Source: Aquabacterium parvum (GTDB lineage: Bacteria; Pseudomonadota; Gammaproteobacteria; Burkholderiales; Burkholderiaceae_C). From it: a stretch of DNA of 64,000 bases. The notes under the pieces were generated by a model, which saw only the letters and a program-made list of their open reading frames with translations, had not been told where the DNA came from and searched no databases. Below are positions 1-12,417 of this stretch, in pieces. Made by a program: the position numbers and the translations under genes. The stretch is from assembly GCF_001447195.1 (NCBI RefSeq), contig NZ_LFRI01000014.1, positions 1-64,000 on the forward strand, read 5' to 3'. Position 1 is the stretch's first letter. Every line of letters begins with the position of its first letter.

Positions 1-78
1 CAGCAGGCCATGCAAACCAGCCCCTACACCTACAGCGACATCACAAAGGCTTCGCCCAAGCCGCCAGACAAGGTGTAA
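1..78 (+). CDS. C-terminal end of an unidentified protein
   Basis: An open frame enters from the window edge and ends at TAA 76-78, giving a 25-residue tail rich in Pro, Lys, Ser and Thr (ending PKPPDKV). It stops four bases before the LexA operator of the next operon, which fits the end of a separate upstream gene. No domain is visible and I do not recognise the family. It could also be a chance open frame. Confidence 0.4.
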   Translation, partial: QQAMQTSPYTYSDITKASPKPPDKV

Positions 79-81
79 ATT

Positions 82-99
82 ACTGGATATGCATCCAGT
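82..99. promoter_or_regulatory. LexA operator (SOS box) of the imu operon
   Basis: The sequence ACTGGATATGCATCCAGT has the CTG-N10-CAG form of the proteobacterial LexA box, with near-perfect dyad symmetry (only the central four bases break it) and an AT-rich core. It lies 39 bp upstream of the chosen imuA start. imuA-imuB-dnaE2 cassettes are classically LexA-repressed and induced by DNA damage, so position and sequence agree. A second, poorer half-site (ending ACAGT at 143-147) lies over the imuA start and is not called. Confidence 0.85.
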
Positions 100-138
100 G
101 TTTTGGCTTTTGTGGAGCTAACTGGATACCCCTTATGC

Positions 139-1011
139 ATGTACAGTGTCGTCATGCTCCACAGCACCTTGCCCGCTCATCAGGTTTCTTCCTGCGCATC
201 CGCGAGGAATGCGATTGACCGCCTGCCACCGCACCTGGCCCAGGCTGTCTGGCCTGGGCACGTGCTGGGCACGGGAGCACAGCTGGTCTGGCCCAGCGGG
301 CACCCGCAGCTCGATGCCGAATTGCCGGGAGGTGGCTGGCCTGCCCATTGCCTCAGCGAGGTCCTGCAGCCCCAGCCCGGCCTGGCCGAGTGGCGCCTGT
401 TGCTGCCGACCTTGCGCCAAGTGGTCCAAGCCGGCGGACACGTTTTGCTGATCGGCCCACCGCATGTGCCGCACCTGCCCGGGCTGGCGCAGCAAGGCCT
501 GCCGCCCGATCGGGTGATCCGCATCGATGTCACCACCATGGCCGAGCGCCTGTGGGCCACCGAGCAAGCTTTGTTGGCCGATGGGCTGTGGGCGGTGCTG
601 AGCTGGCTGCCGCAGGCCCGGGCTGCACAGGTGCGCAGGCTTCAGGTTTGTGCGAGTCGGCAAGCCGGGCCGGTTTTCCTGTTCCGGCCGGAGCGGGTGT
701 CGAGCGAGGCTTCGGCCGCCCCCTTGCGCCTGCACCTTTCACTGGGGTCTTGCCCCCATCCTCTGGTGGTGCGCCTCGTCAAACGACGCGGGCCCTTGCG
801 TGAAACGCCCCTGCAACTGGCCTGCTGGCCGCCAGGGCTGATCGAGTTGCTGCCGCCTGGTGAGCAGGGCCCTGTGTCACCCCTTTCGCCTGACTGGTCT
901 CGCGCTCCGGCCAAGCGCCCTCCTCTGGCGCCCGCTGTGCCCTGGGTGGCGAGCCCCCTTTTGCCCGACCATGCCGAGCTGGATCGCCCTGCTGCCCGCA
1001 CCCACGCCTGA
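139..1011 (+). CDS. imuA: ImuA, SOS mutasome accessory protein
   Basis: ImuA (SulA/RecA-like, COG4544) is the first protein of the damage-inducible mutasome, which with ImuB and DnaE2/ImuC carries out error-prone translesion synthesis. The chosen product is about 290 residues. The family signature near the N-terminus is visible (LDAELPGGGWP, then SEVLQ and the hydrophobic WRLLLPTL), followed by a RecA-like core with VLLIGPP. No intact Walker A is seen, as expected for ImuA. The start is uncertain: ATG 139, ATG 154 and TTG 103 are all in frame and none has a clear ribosome site. The end overlaps imuB by 41 bp, so the genes are translationally linked. Confidence 0.88.
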   Translation: MYSVVMLHSTLPAHQVSSCASARNAIDRLPPHLAQAVWPGHVLGTGAQLVWPSGHPQLDAELPGGGWPAHCLSEVLQPQPGLAEWRLLLPTLRQVVQAGGHVLLIGPPHVPHLPGLAQQGLPPDRVIRIDVTTMAERLWATEQALLADGLWAVLSWLPQARAAQVRRLQVCASRQAGPVFLFRPERVSSEASAAPLRLHLSLGSCPHPLVVRLVKRRGPLRETPLQLACWPPGLIELLPPGEQGPVSPLSPDWSRAPAKRPPLAPAVPWVASPLLPDHAELDRPAARTHA

Positions 1012-2386
1012 ACGCGGTGAGCTGGACGCCTTGCACCTGGGCTGGTGGGCCTTGCAGTTCACCCCTCGGGTGGCCTTGCTCGAAGAAGCCGTGGTGCTGG
1101 AGGTGCAGGCCAGCGAGCGACTGTTCGGTGGTGCGGCACAGCTGTGGCAGAGGGTGTGGCAAGAAGCCATCAAGCTGGGCGCACTGGCCGCAGCGCGCTC
1201 AGGCACGGCGCATGCGGCGCTTGCCCTGGCCCGCACCCGGCGAGGGCTGGACGCGTCCTTGAACACGCCTCTGGACACCTCGCTGGCCGCCCAACTTGCC
1301 CCACTGCCCTTGCACAGCCTGAGCGCGGTCGGCCAGCACGCCGAAACCCTGCATCGCCTGGGTTGTCGCACCATCGGGCAGGTGCAGGCCTTGCCCCGTG
1401 GTGGCCTCAGCCGGCGCTTTGGTGCCGACTTGCTGCACGCCCTCGATGCCGCACACGGCTTGCGCCCAGAAGCCTTCGACTGGTTGCTGCTGCCGCCCGT
1501 GTTCGAGCGCCGACTGGAGCTGCCCTGGCGGCTCGACAACGCCGAGACGCTTCACCGGGCCTTCGAGCAACTGCTGAGTGAGCTGTGCGCCTGGCTCTCC
1601 GGTCACCAGGCCGCCACCCAGGTGTTGCAGCTGGGCTGGTGCCACGACTGGGCGCGCCACAGCACCTCGCGCTGGCAAGCGCACACCGTGCCACTGGCTG
1701 AGCCCACTTCAGATCCGGCACGCCTGTCGCGCATGGTGGGCGAGCACCTGCGTCGCATCGAGTTGAGCTCGCCCGTCACCGACATCAGCCTGAGCGTGAA
1801 CACCATCGAGTCACGCGAGCTCGAGGGTGCGTCCTTGTTCGCTGAACAGGCCCGCAGCGCCGAAGGCATGTCCAGCGAAGCCTTGACTGCAGCGGGGCAA
1901 AGGGCGCAGCGCAGTGCCCTGTTGAACCTGCTGGACCGGCTGAGCATCCGGCTGGGCCCCGAGCGCGTGCTGGCCGGGCAACTGCAGGCCGATCACCGGC
2001 TGGCGCACAGCCAGACCTGGCAGGCGGCGATCCCCTTGCTGACGCATCCCATGACGCGAACGAAGGTTCATCCAGCCTTGTTCGCCAGCGACGTCCCGCA
2101 GCCCACCTGGGTGCTGCCCACGCCCCTGCACCTGAGCTTGCGCGGCACGGGTGGCATCGCCTACGGGCTGCGCGAGACACCCATCCACCAGGGGCCGCTG
2201 CGCTTGTTGGCAGGGCCGCACCGCATCGAAGCCGGTTGGTGGGATGGGGCCCCAGGTGCTGGACGTGAGGTGCGCGATCATCACCTCGCCAGCAGCCCTC
2301 AGGCCGGCCTGCTGTGGGTCTTTTGCGATCGGCATGTGCCACAGGACGGCGGCAGCACCTGGCACCTGCACGGTTTTTTCGCCTGA
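971..2386 (+). CDS. imuB: ImuB, catalytically inactive Y-family polymerase-like hub of the SOS mutasome
   Basis: ImuB is a Y-family DNA polymerase homologue without polymerase activity that bridges the beta clamp, ImuA and DnaE2. The start at ATG 971 gives MPSWIALL, the usual ImuB opening, and 471 residues. Family landmarks are WWALQFTPRV and LLEEAVVLEVQASERLFGG. In the latter stretch active Y-family enzymes carry the second acidic metal ligands (SIDE-like motif); here none is present. The C-terminal third is the extended ImuB tail. imuB overlaps imuA and ends 9 bp before dnaE2, so all three are one operon under the LexA box at 82-99. Confidence 0.92.
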   Translation: MPSWIALLPAPTPERGELDALHLGWWALQFTPRVALLEEAVVLEVQASERLFGGAAQLWQRVWQEAIKLGALAAARSGTAHAALALARTRRGLDASLNTPLDTSLAAQLAPLPLHSLSAVGQHAETLHRLGCRTIGQVQALPRGGLSRRFGADLLHALDAAHGLRPEAFDWLLLPPVFERRLELPWRLDNAETLHRAFEQLLSELCAWLSGHQAATQVLQLGWCHDWARHSTSRWQAHTVPLAEPTSDPARLSRMVGEHLRRIELSSPVTDISLSVNTIESRELEGASLFAEQARSAEGMSSEALTAAGQRAQRSALLNLLDRLSIRLGPERVLAGQLQADHRLAHSQTWQAAIPLLTHPMTRTKVHPALFASDVPQPTWVLPTPLHLSLRGTGGIAYGLRETPIHQGPLRLLAGPHRIEAGWWDGAPGAGREVRDHHLASSPQAGLLWVFCDRHVPQDGGSTWHLHGFFA

Positions 2387-2395
2387 GGGGTGGCC

Positions 2396-5659
<3,264 letters not shown>

Positions 5660-5712
5660 AGCGGCCTTGGCGTTGGCACAACACGCACCGGCGTCTGGTG
5701 ATGAAATTCAAT

Positions 5713-5742
5713 TCGACAACGCGCCTTGTCACAACCTAGAAT
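5713..5742 (+). promoter_or_regulatory. Candidate sigma-70 promoter of the MAPEG gene
   Basis: TCGACA at 5713-5718 (5 of 6 to the -35 consensus) and TAGAAT at 5737-5742 (5 of 6 to the -10 consensus) are separated by 18 bp. The start codon follows 48 bp after the -10, behind a clear AGGAGA at 5780-5785. The 130-bp gap after dnaE2 otherwise shows nothing notable. Confidence 0.5.
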
Positions 5743-5789
5743 GCCATCGCTCTGTGCGCATTCAGCACAAACCACACTAGGAGACACGC

Positions 5790-6197
5790 ATGAGCATCGC
5801 CAACACCTGCGTCCTGATCGCCGCCATCTTGCCGGTCATCACCATGGGCGCCGCCAAGGCCGCCACCGCCGGCAAGCGCCGCAGCGACGGCGGCTACGAC
5901 AACAACAACCCGCGCGACTGGGCCGCCAAGCAAACTGGCTGGAAGGCCCGCGCCGCCGCCGCACAGAACAACGGCTTCGAAGCCCTGCCCCTGTTCGTGT
6001 TCGCCGTGCTGGCTGCGCAGTTCGCCGGCCTGGACCAGGTCCGCACCGATCAGCTGGCCATGGCCTTCATCGGCATCCGCCTGGTCTACACGGCGCTGTA
6101 CTTCGCCAACGTTGCGGCGCTGCGCAGCCTGGTGTGGTTCGCTGGCCTGGCTGTCACCATCGCCATCTTCTCGCCCACGCTGAAGCTGCCTTTCTGA
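5790..6197 (+). CDS. MAPEG family membrane protein
   Basis: Small integral membrane protein of the MAPEG superfamily (membrane-associated proteins in eicosanoid and glutathione metabolism); bacterial members are mostly uncharacterised. The 135 residues hold an N-terminal hydrophobic helix (VLIAAILPVITMGAA), a basic loop with the family-typical NPRDW and AAAQNNGFEALPLF segment, then three further hydrophobic helices (LFVFAVLAAQFAG, AFIGIRLVYTALYF, LVWFAGLAVTIAIF). Start supported by AGGAGA five bases upstream. It is single-gene, with its own promoter and a strong terminator at 6222-6264. Whether it is a glutathione transferase cannot be told from sequence alone. Confidence 0.85.
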   Translation: MSIANTCVLIAAILPVITMGAAKAATAGKRRSDGGYDNNNPRDWAAKQTGWKARAAAAQNNGFEALPLFVFAVLAAQFAGLDQVRTDQLAMAFIGIRLVYTALYFANVAALRSLVWFAGLAVTIAIFSPTLKLPF

Positions 6198-6221
6198 CCT
6201 GATCACGGGTCAGCCCAACAA

Positions 6222-6264
6222 AACGCCCGGGGCGGTTCATCACCGCGCCCGGGCGTTGTCTTTT
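6222..6264. terminator. Bidirectional rho-independent terminator
   Basis: AACGCCCGGG (6222-6231) pairs with CCCGGGCGTT (6248-6257); inside it GCGGT pairs with ACCGC with one bulged G. A T-rich tail (6256-6264) follows on the plus strand and an A-run (6219-6223) precedes it, so it can stop both the MAPEG transcript and the convergent lpdA transcript. Confidence 0.85.
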
Positions 6265-6282
6265 CAGGTCAGTCGCAGCGCT

Positions 6283-8145
6283 TCAACGCTTGCGCACCGG
6301 CATCAGGTCCGTGCAGGTGCCGTGAGCCGCCTCGGCCGCCAGCCCCACGCTCTCACCCAGGGTGGGGTGCGGGTGGATGGTCTTGCCGATGTCGACCTCG
6401 TCGGCGCCCATCTCGATGGCCAGTGCGATCTCGCCGATCAGGTCACCCGCGTGCGTGCCCACGATGCCGCCACCGACGATGCGATGGGTTTCGGCGTCGA
6501 ACAGCAGCTTGGTGAAGCCTTCCGAGCGGCCGTTGGCCAGCGCCCGGCCTGACGCTGCCCACGGAAAGAGCCCCTTCTTGACCGCCCTGCCCTGGGATTT
6601 GGCCTGGTCTTCCGTCAGGCCCACCCAGGCGATTTCGGGGTCGGTGTAAGCCACGCTGGGGATCACGCTGGCGTCGAACGCCGTGCGCGCAAGTTTGTCG
6701 TCACCCAGCAGCTCACCGGCGATGACCTCGGCCGCCACGTGGCCCTCGTGCACGGCCTTGTGCGCCAGCATCGGTTGCCCCACGAGGTCACCGATGGCGA
6801 ACAGACTGGGCACGTTGCTGCGCATCTGCTTGTCCACGGGCACGAAACCACGCTCGTTGACCGTCAGCCCGGCCTTGTCTGCTCCGACCTTGCGGCCATT
6901 GGGCGAGCGGCCCACGGCCTGCAGCACCAGGTCGTACACGGCTGGCTCGGGCGCCGGCTCGCCATCCTTGGCCGAAGCGAAGCTCACTTTGATGCCTTCG
7001 GGCGTGGCTTGTGCCGCCACCGTCTTGGTGCTGAGCATGACGCGGTCAAAGCGGTGGGCGTTGAACTTGTCCCAGACCTTGACCAGGTCGCGATCGGCGC
7101 CAGGCATGAGCCCGTCGCCCATCTCGACGACGTCGATGCGTGCCCCCAACGTGGAGTACACCGTGCCCATCTCCAGGCCGATGATGCCGCCGCCGATGAC
7201 CAGCATTTTTTTGGGAACGCTGGTCAGCGCCAGGGCGCCGGTGGAGTCGACCACGCGCGGGTCGTCGGGCATGAAGGGCAGGCGCACGGCTTGCGAGCCC
7301 GCGGCCAGGATGGCGCGCTTGAAGCGCAACTGGCGGGTCTCACCGGTCTTGTCCTGCGCGCTGCCGGTGGTGACCTCGACCTCGAGCGTGTGCGCATCGA
7401 CCAGGCTGCCGTAGCCACGCACCACCTCGACTTTGCGGGCCTTGGCCATGGCGGCCAGACCTTGCGTGAGCTTGCCGGTCACGCCCGACTTGTGCGCACG
7501 CAACTTGGCCAGGTCCAGCTTGGGCTCGCCAAAGCTCACACCCAGCGCATCGAAATGCTTGACCTCGTCCATCACGGCCGCCACGTGCAGCAAGGCCTTG
7601 GAAGGGATGCAGCCCACGTTCAGGCAGACACCTCCCAGCTCGGCGTAACGCTCGACCAGGATGACCTTCAGCCCCAGGTCGGCCGCGCGGAAGGCAGCGC
7701 TGTAGCCACCGGGGCCACCGCCCAGCACGAGCACGTCGCAATCGGTGTCGGGCGGGATGGCTGCCGCAGCCCGGGCGGGCTGGGCGACAACTTGCGCTGG
7801 AGCTTGAGCAGACGGTTGCGTAGAAGGCGCAGCTGCTGGAGTCGCGGCCGTTGCCGTCGCAGCGGCCCCAGACGCCCCAGACGCCGCAGACGTCGTTGCC
7901 CCGGCACCCGCCACATCCAGCGTCAGGATGACGTGCCCCTGCCCCACCCGGTCGCCCAGCTTGACCCGGATTTCGCCCACCACCCCGGCCTGGGGCGAAG
8001 GCACCTCCATGGAGGCCTTGTCGGACTCCAGGGTGATCAGGCTTTGCTCGGCGGCCACGGTCTGGCCGGGTTTGACGAGGATCTCGATGATCGCCGCGTC
8101 GGCGATGTCGCCCAGGTCGGGCACGGGGATGTCGATGAATGCCAT
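6283..8145 (-). CDS. lpdA: Dihydrolipoyl dehydrogenase (E3) of pyruvate dehydrogenase, with fused lipoyl domain
   Basis: Reoxidises the dihydrolipoamide of the PDH E2 with FAD and NAD+. The start at 8145 gives [12 protein letters not shown] and 620 residues, about 140 longer than a plain E3. Residues 1-80 are a biotinyl-lipoyl domain with the modified lysine in ESDKASM, then an Ala/Pro/Gln-rich flexible linker. Next come the FAD fold (VLGGGPGGY), the redox disulfide (CLNVGC), the NAD fold ([12 protein letters not shown]) and the interface domain with the catalytic HPHPTLGE near the C-terminus. Last gene of aceE-aceF-lpdA, 11 bp after aceF. Lipoyl-E3 fusions are known in betaproteobacteria and Neisseria. 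Confidence 0.96.
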   Translation of the reverse strand: MAFIDIPVPDLGDIADAAIIEILVKPGQTVAAEQSLITLESDKASMEVPSPQAGVVGEIRVKLGDRVGQGHVILTLDVAGAGATTSAASGASGAAATATAATPAAAPSTQPSAQAPAQVVAQPARAAAAIPPDTDCDVLVLGGGPGGYSAAFRAADLGLKVILVERYAELGGVCLNVGCIPSKALLHVAAVMDEVKHFDALGVSFGEPKLDLAKLRAHKSGVTGKLTQGLAAMAKARKVEVVRGYGSLVDAHTLEVEVTTGSAQDKTGETRQLRFKRAILAAGSQAVRLPFMPDDPRVVDSTGALALTSVPKKMLVIGGGIIGLEMGTVYSTLGARIDVVEMGDGLMPGADRDLVKVWDKFNAHRFDRVMLSTKTVAAQATPEGIKVSFASAKDGEPAPEPAVYDLVLQAVGRSPNGRKVGADKAGLTVNERGFVPVDKQMRSNVPSLFAIGDLVGQPMLAHKAVHEGHVAAEVIAGELLGDDKLARTAFDASVIPSVAYTDPEIAWVGLTEDQAKSQGRAVKKGLFPWAASGRALANGRSEGFTKLLFDAETHRIVGGGIVGTHAGDLIGEIALAIEMGADEVDIGKTIHPHPTLGESVGLAAEAAHGTCTDLMPVRKR

Positions 8146-8156
8146 GTCGACGCCCC

Positions 8157-9503
8157 TTACACCAATGCCCGGCGGAAGTCCGCCAGCAGCGCCGCCAGGT
8201 AGGCGTTGAACTTGGCCGCCGACGCGCCGTCGATGACGCGGTGGTCGTAGCTCAGGCTCAGCGGCAACATCAGGCGCGGCACGAACTCGCTGCCATTCCA
8301 GATCGGCTTCATGGCTGAGCGGCACACGCCCAGGATGGCCACCTCCGGCGCGTTGATGATCGGCGTGAAGGTGGTGCCACCGAAGCCGCCCAGCGACGAA
8401 ATCGAGAAGCAGCCGCCGCTCATCTCGGCCGGGGTGAGCTTGCCGTCGCGGGCCTTGGCCGCCAGCGCGGCGGTTTCCAGCGCCAGCTGGCTCAGCGACT
8501 TCTGGTCCACGTCGCGGATCACCGGCACCACCAAGCCATTGGGCGTGTCGGCCGCGAAGCCGATGTGCACATAGCCCTTGAGCACCAGGTCATCGCCATC
8601 GAGCGAAGCGTTGAATTGCGGGAACTTGCGCAGCGCCACCGCACAGGCCTTGAGCAGGAAGGCCAGCATCGTGAACTTGGTGCCTGCCTTGGCGTGCTCC
8701 TCGTTGAGCTTGACGCGCAAGGCCTCCAGCTCGGTGATGTCGGCCTCTTCGTTGTTGGTGACGTGCGGGATGCGCACCCAGTTGCGGTGCAGGTTGGCGC
8801 CCGAGATCTTCTTGATGCGCGACAGCGGCTGGCGCTCGATGGGGCCGAACTTGGTGAAGTCGATCGATGGCCAGGGCAGCAGGGTCATGCCGCCCAGGTC
8901 GGCGCTGCCAGCACCCGATGAGACGGCAGGTGCGCCGCCCGAGGCCACCTGCGCGATCACACCCTTGACGAAGTTCTGCACATCGACGTGGGTGATGCGC
9001 CCTTTGGGACCGGTGCCTGGCACCTTGGCGATGTCCACGCCCAGTTCGCGCGCAAAGCGTCGAACGGAGGGCGAGGCATGGGCAAGCTGGCCCGTGGCGG
9101 GTGGTTCAGCCGGTGGCAAGGAGGCAGTCGGGCTGGTGCGCGGGGCCGGCTCGGCCACTGGCGCTGGCGCAACCACAGCGGCAACGGGTGCCGACACAGC
9201 AGGTGCGGCCGAGGCAGCAGCAGGCACAGCGGCTGCTGCAGGTGGCGAGGCACTCGCAGCGCCCTCACCCACCTCCAGCAAGCCGATCACCGATCCCTGG
9301 CTGACCTTGTCACCCAGCTTCAGCCTCAGCTCCTTGATCACTCCGCCTTGCGCAGACGGCACCTCCATCGACGCCTTGTCCGACTCGATGGTGATCAGGC
9401 TTTGTTCCGCGCGAACGGTGTCGCCCGGCTTGACGAGCAGCTCGATGACGGCTGCGTCGCTCACGTCCCCGATGTCCGGGACGGTCAGTTCAATCGTGGC
9501 CAT
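8157..9503 (-). CDS. aceF: Pyruvate dehydrogenase E2, dihydrolipoyl acetyltransferase
   Basis: Core of the PDH complex: takes the acetyl group from E1 on a swinging lipoyl arm and gives it to CoA. 448 residues with one N-terminal lipoyl domain (lysine in ESDKASM), an Ala/Pro-rich linker, a peripheral subunit-binding domain ([14 protein letters not shown] to GRITHVDV) and the catalytic acyltransferase domain ending in SYDHRVIDG, which carries the active-site His and Asp. E. coli AceF has three lipoyl domains; here one sits on E2 and another on the neighbouring E3. Middle gene of the operon, 18 bp after aceE. Confidence 0.96.
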   Translation of the reverse strand: MATIELTVPDIGDVSDAAVIELLVKPGDTVRAEQSLITIESDKASMEVPSAQGGVIKELRLKLGDKVSQGSVIGLLEVGEGAASASPPAAAAVPAAASAAPAVSAPVAAVVAPAPVAEPAPRTSPTASLPPAEPPATGQLAHASPSVRRFARELGVDIAKVPGTGPKGRITHVDVQNFVKGVIAQVASGGAPAVSSGAGSADLGGMTLLPWPSIDFTKFGPIERQPLSRIKKISGANLHRNWVRIPHVTNNEEADITELEALRVKLNEEHAKAGTKFTMLAFLLKACAVALRKFPQFNASLDGDDLVLKGYVHIGFAADTPNGLVVPVIRDVDQKSLSQLALETAALAAKARDGKLTPAEMSGGCFSISSLGGFGGTTFTPIINAPEVAILGVCRSAMKPIWNGSEFVPRLMLPLSLSYDHRVIDGASAAKFNAYLAALLADFRRALV

Positions 9504-9521
9504 GTGTGGTCCTCGCAGGCG

Positions 9522-12224
9522 TCAGGCGTACAGCGGGTTGAGCTTCTCGGTGTCGATGCCATATTTGGCGATCGCCTCGGCGACCTTCGAGCCCGGCAGC
9601 TTGCCTTCATCGGCCAGCGACTTCAGCGCGGCCACGACGATGTAGTGGCGGTTGATCTCGAAGTGCTCGCGCAGCCGGTAGCGGAAGTCGCTGCGACCGA
9701 AGCCATCGGTGCCGAGCACCTTGAAAGAACGCCCTTGCGGGATGTGGGCACGGATTTGCTCAGGCAGCGCCTTGACGTAGTCGGTCGAGGCCACGACCGG
9801 GCCTTGCGTTCGGCTCAACTGCTTCGTCACGAAGGGCACACGCGGCGCATCGGTCGGGTGCAGCAGGTTCCAGCGCTCGACGTCCTGGCCTTCGCGGGCC
9901 AGCAGGTTGAAGCTCGGGCAGCTCCAGACGTTGGCGCCCACGCCCCAGTCGGCTTCCAGCAGCTCCTTGGCCGCCACCGACTCGCGCAGGATCGAACCCG
10001 CACCCAGCAGGTTGACTTGAAGCTTGTGTTTGCTGTCAGTGTCCTGCAGCAGGTACATGCCGGCGATGATCTCGGCCTCGGTGCCTTGTTTCAAGCCTGG
10101 CTGGGCGTAGTTCTCGTTGAGCAGGGTCAGGTAGTAGAAGACGTTCTCCTGCTTCTCGACCATGCGCTTGAGGCCGTCCTGGATGATGACGGCGACTTCG
10201 TGCGCGAAGCTCGGGTCGTAGCTCAGGCAGTTGGGAATGGTGCCCGCCACCAGCTGGCTGTGGCCGTCCTCGTGCTGCAGGCCTTCACCGTTCAAGGTGG
10301 TGCGACCCGACGTGCCACCCAGCAGGAAGCCGCGCGCCTGCATGTCGCCCGCGGCCCAAGCCAGGTCGCCGATGCGCTGCAGCCCGAACATCGAGTAGTA
10401 GATGTAGAACGGGATCATCACGCGGTTGTTCGTCGAGTACGACGTGGCCGCCGCGACCCACGAGCTCATGCCGCCGGCTTCGTTGATGCCTTCCTGCAGG
10501 ATCTGGCCGGCCTTGTCCTCGCGGTAGTACATGACCTGGTCCTTGTCGACCGGGGTGTACTTCTGGCCTTCCGGCGCGTAGATGCCGATCTGGCGGAACA
10601 GGCCCTCCATGCCGAAGGTGCGGGCTTCGTCGACCAGGATGGGCACCACGCGCGGGCCCAGGTTGGCATCGCGCAGCAGCGGCGTCAGGCAGCGCACGAA
10701 GGCTTGCGTGGTCGAGATCTCGCGGCCTTCCTGCGTGGGCTCCAGGATGCTCTGGAACGCATCCAGGCCCGGCACCGGCAGCGTCTCGTCGGCCTTGGGA
10801 CGGCGCTTGGGCAGCGCACCACCCAGGGCGGCGCGGCGCTCCAGCAGGTACTTCATCTCGGGCGTGTTTTCAGCCGGCTTGATGAAGGGCAGCTTTTCGA
10901 TGTCCTCGTCGGCCACCGGGATGTTGAAGCGGTCGCGGAAGAGCTTGATGTCTTCGTCCGTCAGCTTCTTGGTCTGGTGGGCGGTGTTTTTGCCTTCACC
11001 GCTCTTGCCCATGCCGAAGCCCTTGACCGTCTTGATCAGCAGCACGGTGGGCTGGCCGGTGTGGTTCACGGCCGCGCTGTAGGCGGCGTACACCTTCTGC
11101 GGGTCGTGGCCGCCGCGTTGCAGGCGCCAGATGTCGTCGTCCGACAGGCGCGCCACCATCTCCAGCGCACGCGGATCGCGCCCGAAGAAGTGCTGGCGCA
11201 CGAAGGCGCCGTCGTTGGCCTTGCAGGCCTGGTAATCGCCGTCGACCATCTCCATCATGATCTTGCGCAGGATGCCGTCCTTGTCGCGCGCCAGCAGCGG
11301 GTCCCAGTACGAGCCCCACAGCAGCTTGATCACGTTCCAGCCGGCACCGCGGAACTCGCCTTCGAGCTCCTGCACGATCTTGCCGTTGCCGCGCACCGGG
11401 CCGTCCAGGCGCTGCAGGTTGCAGTTGATGACGAAGATCAGGTTGTCGAGCTTTTCGCGCGCGGCCAGGCCGATGGCGCCCAGCGATTCGGGCTCGTCCA
11501 TCTCACCGTCGCCGCAGAACACCCAGACCTTGCGCTTGGAAGTGTCGGCCAGGCCCCGGGCGTGCAGGTACTTCAGGAAGCGCGCCTGGTAGATGGCCAT
11601 GATCGGGCCCAGCCCCATCGACACGGTCGGGAACTGCCAGAACTCCGGCATCAGCTTGGGGTGCGGGTAGCTGGACAGGCCCTTGCCACCGACTTCCTGG
11701 CGGAAGTTGGCCAGTTGCTCTTCGGTGATGCGGCCTTCCATGAAGGCCCGGGCGTAGATGCCGGGGGCCGAGTGGCCCTGGATGTAGAGCAGGTCACCGC
11801 CGTGATCGGGGGTGTCGCCATGCCAGAAATGGTTGAAACCGACACCCAGCATGGTCGCCAGCGACGCGAACGACGAGATGTGTCCGCCCAGGTCGCCGCC
11901 ATCGGGCGGGTTGTGGCGGTTGGCCCGCACCACCATCGCCATGGCGTTCCAGCGCATGTAGCTGCGCAGGCGCTCTTCGATGTCGAGGTTGCCGGGGTGG
12001 TGGGCCTCGTCCTCCACCGCGATGGTGTTGACGTAGGCCGTCGTGGCCGAGAACGGCATGTCGATGCCGGCCTGGCGGGCGTGGTCGAGCAGGTTCTCGA
12101 GCAGGTCGTGGGCGCGGGCGCGACCTTCGGTTTCGATGACCCCGGACAGGGCATCGAGCCACTCGCGGGTTTCCTGAGGATCCTGGTCCAGGTTGGGGGA
12201 CAGCAGCGGATCGTTGGCTGACAT
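9522..12224 (-). CDS. aceE: Pyruvate dehydrogenase E1 component, homodimeric type
   Basis: Thiamine-diphosphate enzyme that decarboxylates pyruvate and acetylates the E2 lipoyl group. Starting at 12224 (MSANDPLLSPNLDQDP, preceded by GGAGACTGAAACC) the product is 900 residues, the usual size for homodimeric AceE. The thiamine-binding motif GDGEMDEPES is present, followed by the LDNLIFVINCNLQRLDGPVRGN stretch typical of the family. First gene of the PDH operon; its 193-bp upstream gap is shared with a divergent sensor kinase. The frame is open further upstream but without family-like sequence, so the longer start is not used. Confidence 0.97.
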   Translation of the reverse strand: MSANDPLLSPNLDQDPQETREWLDALSGVIETEGRARAHDLLENLLDHARQAGIDMPFSATTAYVNTIAVEDEAHHPGNLDIEERLRSYMRWNAMAMVVRANRHNPPDGGDLGGHISSFASLATMLGVGFNHFWHGDTPDHGGDLLYIQGHSAPGIYARAFMEGRITEEQLANFRQEVGGKGLSSYPHPKLMPEFWQFPTVSMGLGPIMAIYQARFLKYLHARGLADTSKRKVWVFCGDGEMDEPESLGAIGLAAREKLDNLIFVINCNLQRLDGPVRGNGKIVQELEGEFRGAGWNVIKLLWGSYWDPLLARDKDGILRKIMMEMVDGDYQACKANDGAFVRQHFFGRDPRALEMVARLSDDDIWRLQRGGHDPQKVYAAYSAAVNHTGQPTVLLIKTVKGFGMGKSGEGKNTAHQTKKLTDEDIKLFRDRFNIPVADEDIEKLPFIKPAENTPEMKYLLERRAALGGALPKRRPKADETLPVPGLDAFQSILEPTQEGREISTTQAFVRCLTPLLRDANLGPRVVPILVDEARTFGMEGLFRQIGIYAPEGQKYTPVDKDQVMYYREDKAGQILQEGINEAGGMSSWVAAATSYSTNNRVMIPFYIYYSMFGLQRIGDLAWAAGDMQARGFLLGGTSGRTTLNGEGLQHEDGHSQLVAGTIPNCLSYDPSFAHEVAVIIQDGLKRMVEKQENVFYYLTLLNENYAQPGLKQGTEAEIIAGMYLLQDTDSKHKLQVNLLGAGSILRESVAAKELLEADWGVGANVWSCPSFNLLAREGQDVERWNLLHPTDAPRVPFVTKQLSRTQGPVVASTDYVKALPEQIRAHIPQGRSFKVLGTDGFGRSDFRYRLREHFEINRHYIVVAALKSLADEGKLPGSKVAEAIAKYGIDTEKLNPLYA

Positions 12225-12417
12225 GGTTTCAGTCTCCGGTGAAGGTGGCGTGCAACCGAGTATGGCCGCACGCCTGGATGGCCAAAAGCGTGGATAAACG
12301 CTGCCATTCCGGTTTCGACGAGGTGCGCGCGCAACACGGTGGCATTGCGGCACTCGGAAAATATACCTGCCGGGAGGCACTCCTCCAGTTGCGGTTTCCC
12401 GCACCGATAATCCCGAG
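12225..12417. promoter_or_regulatory. Divergent control region between aceE and the sensor kinase gene
   Basis: The kinase side ends in GATAAT at 12406-12411, exactly 6 bases before its ATG with no Shine-Dalgarno, suggesting a leaderless transcript. On the aceE side an isolated AT-rich patch at 12357-12365 gives a minus-strand TATATT -10-like hexamer with only a weak -35. A DnaA-box-like CGTGGATAA (8 of 9 on the opposite strand) is at 12289-12297. I see no clear regulator operator. Confidence 0.45.

Noticed and set aside
131-146. Second LexA box over the imuA start
   Set aside because: Only one half-site fits; the other half (CCT) breaks the CTG-N10-CAG rule.
8988-12221. Long open frame opposite aceE and aceF
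   Set aside because: Antisense shadow of strongly supported genes; low-complexity His/Gln/Val composition.
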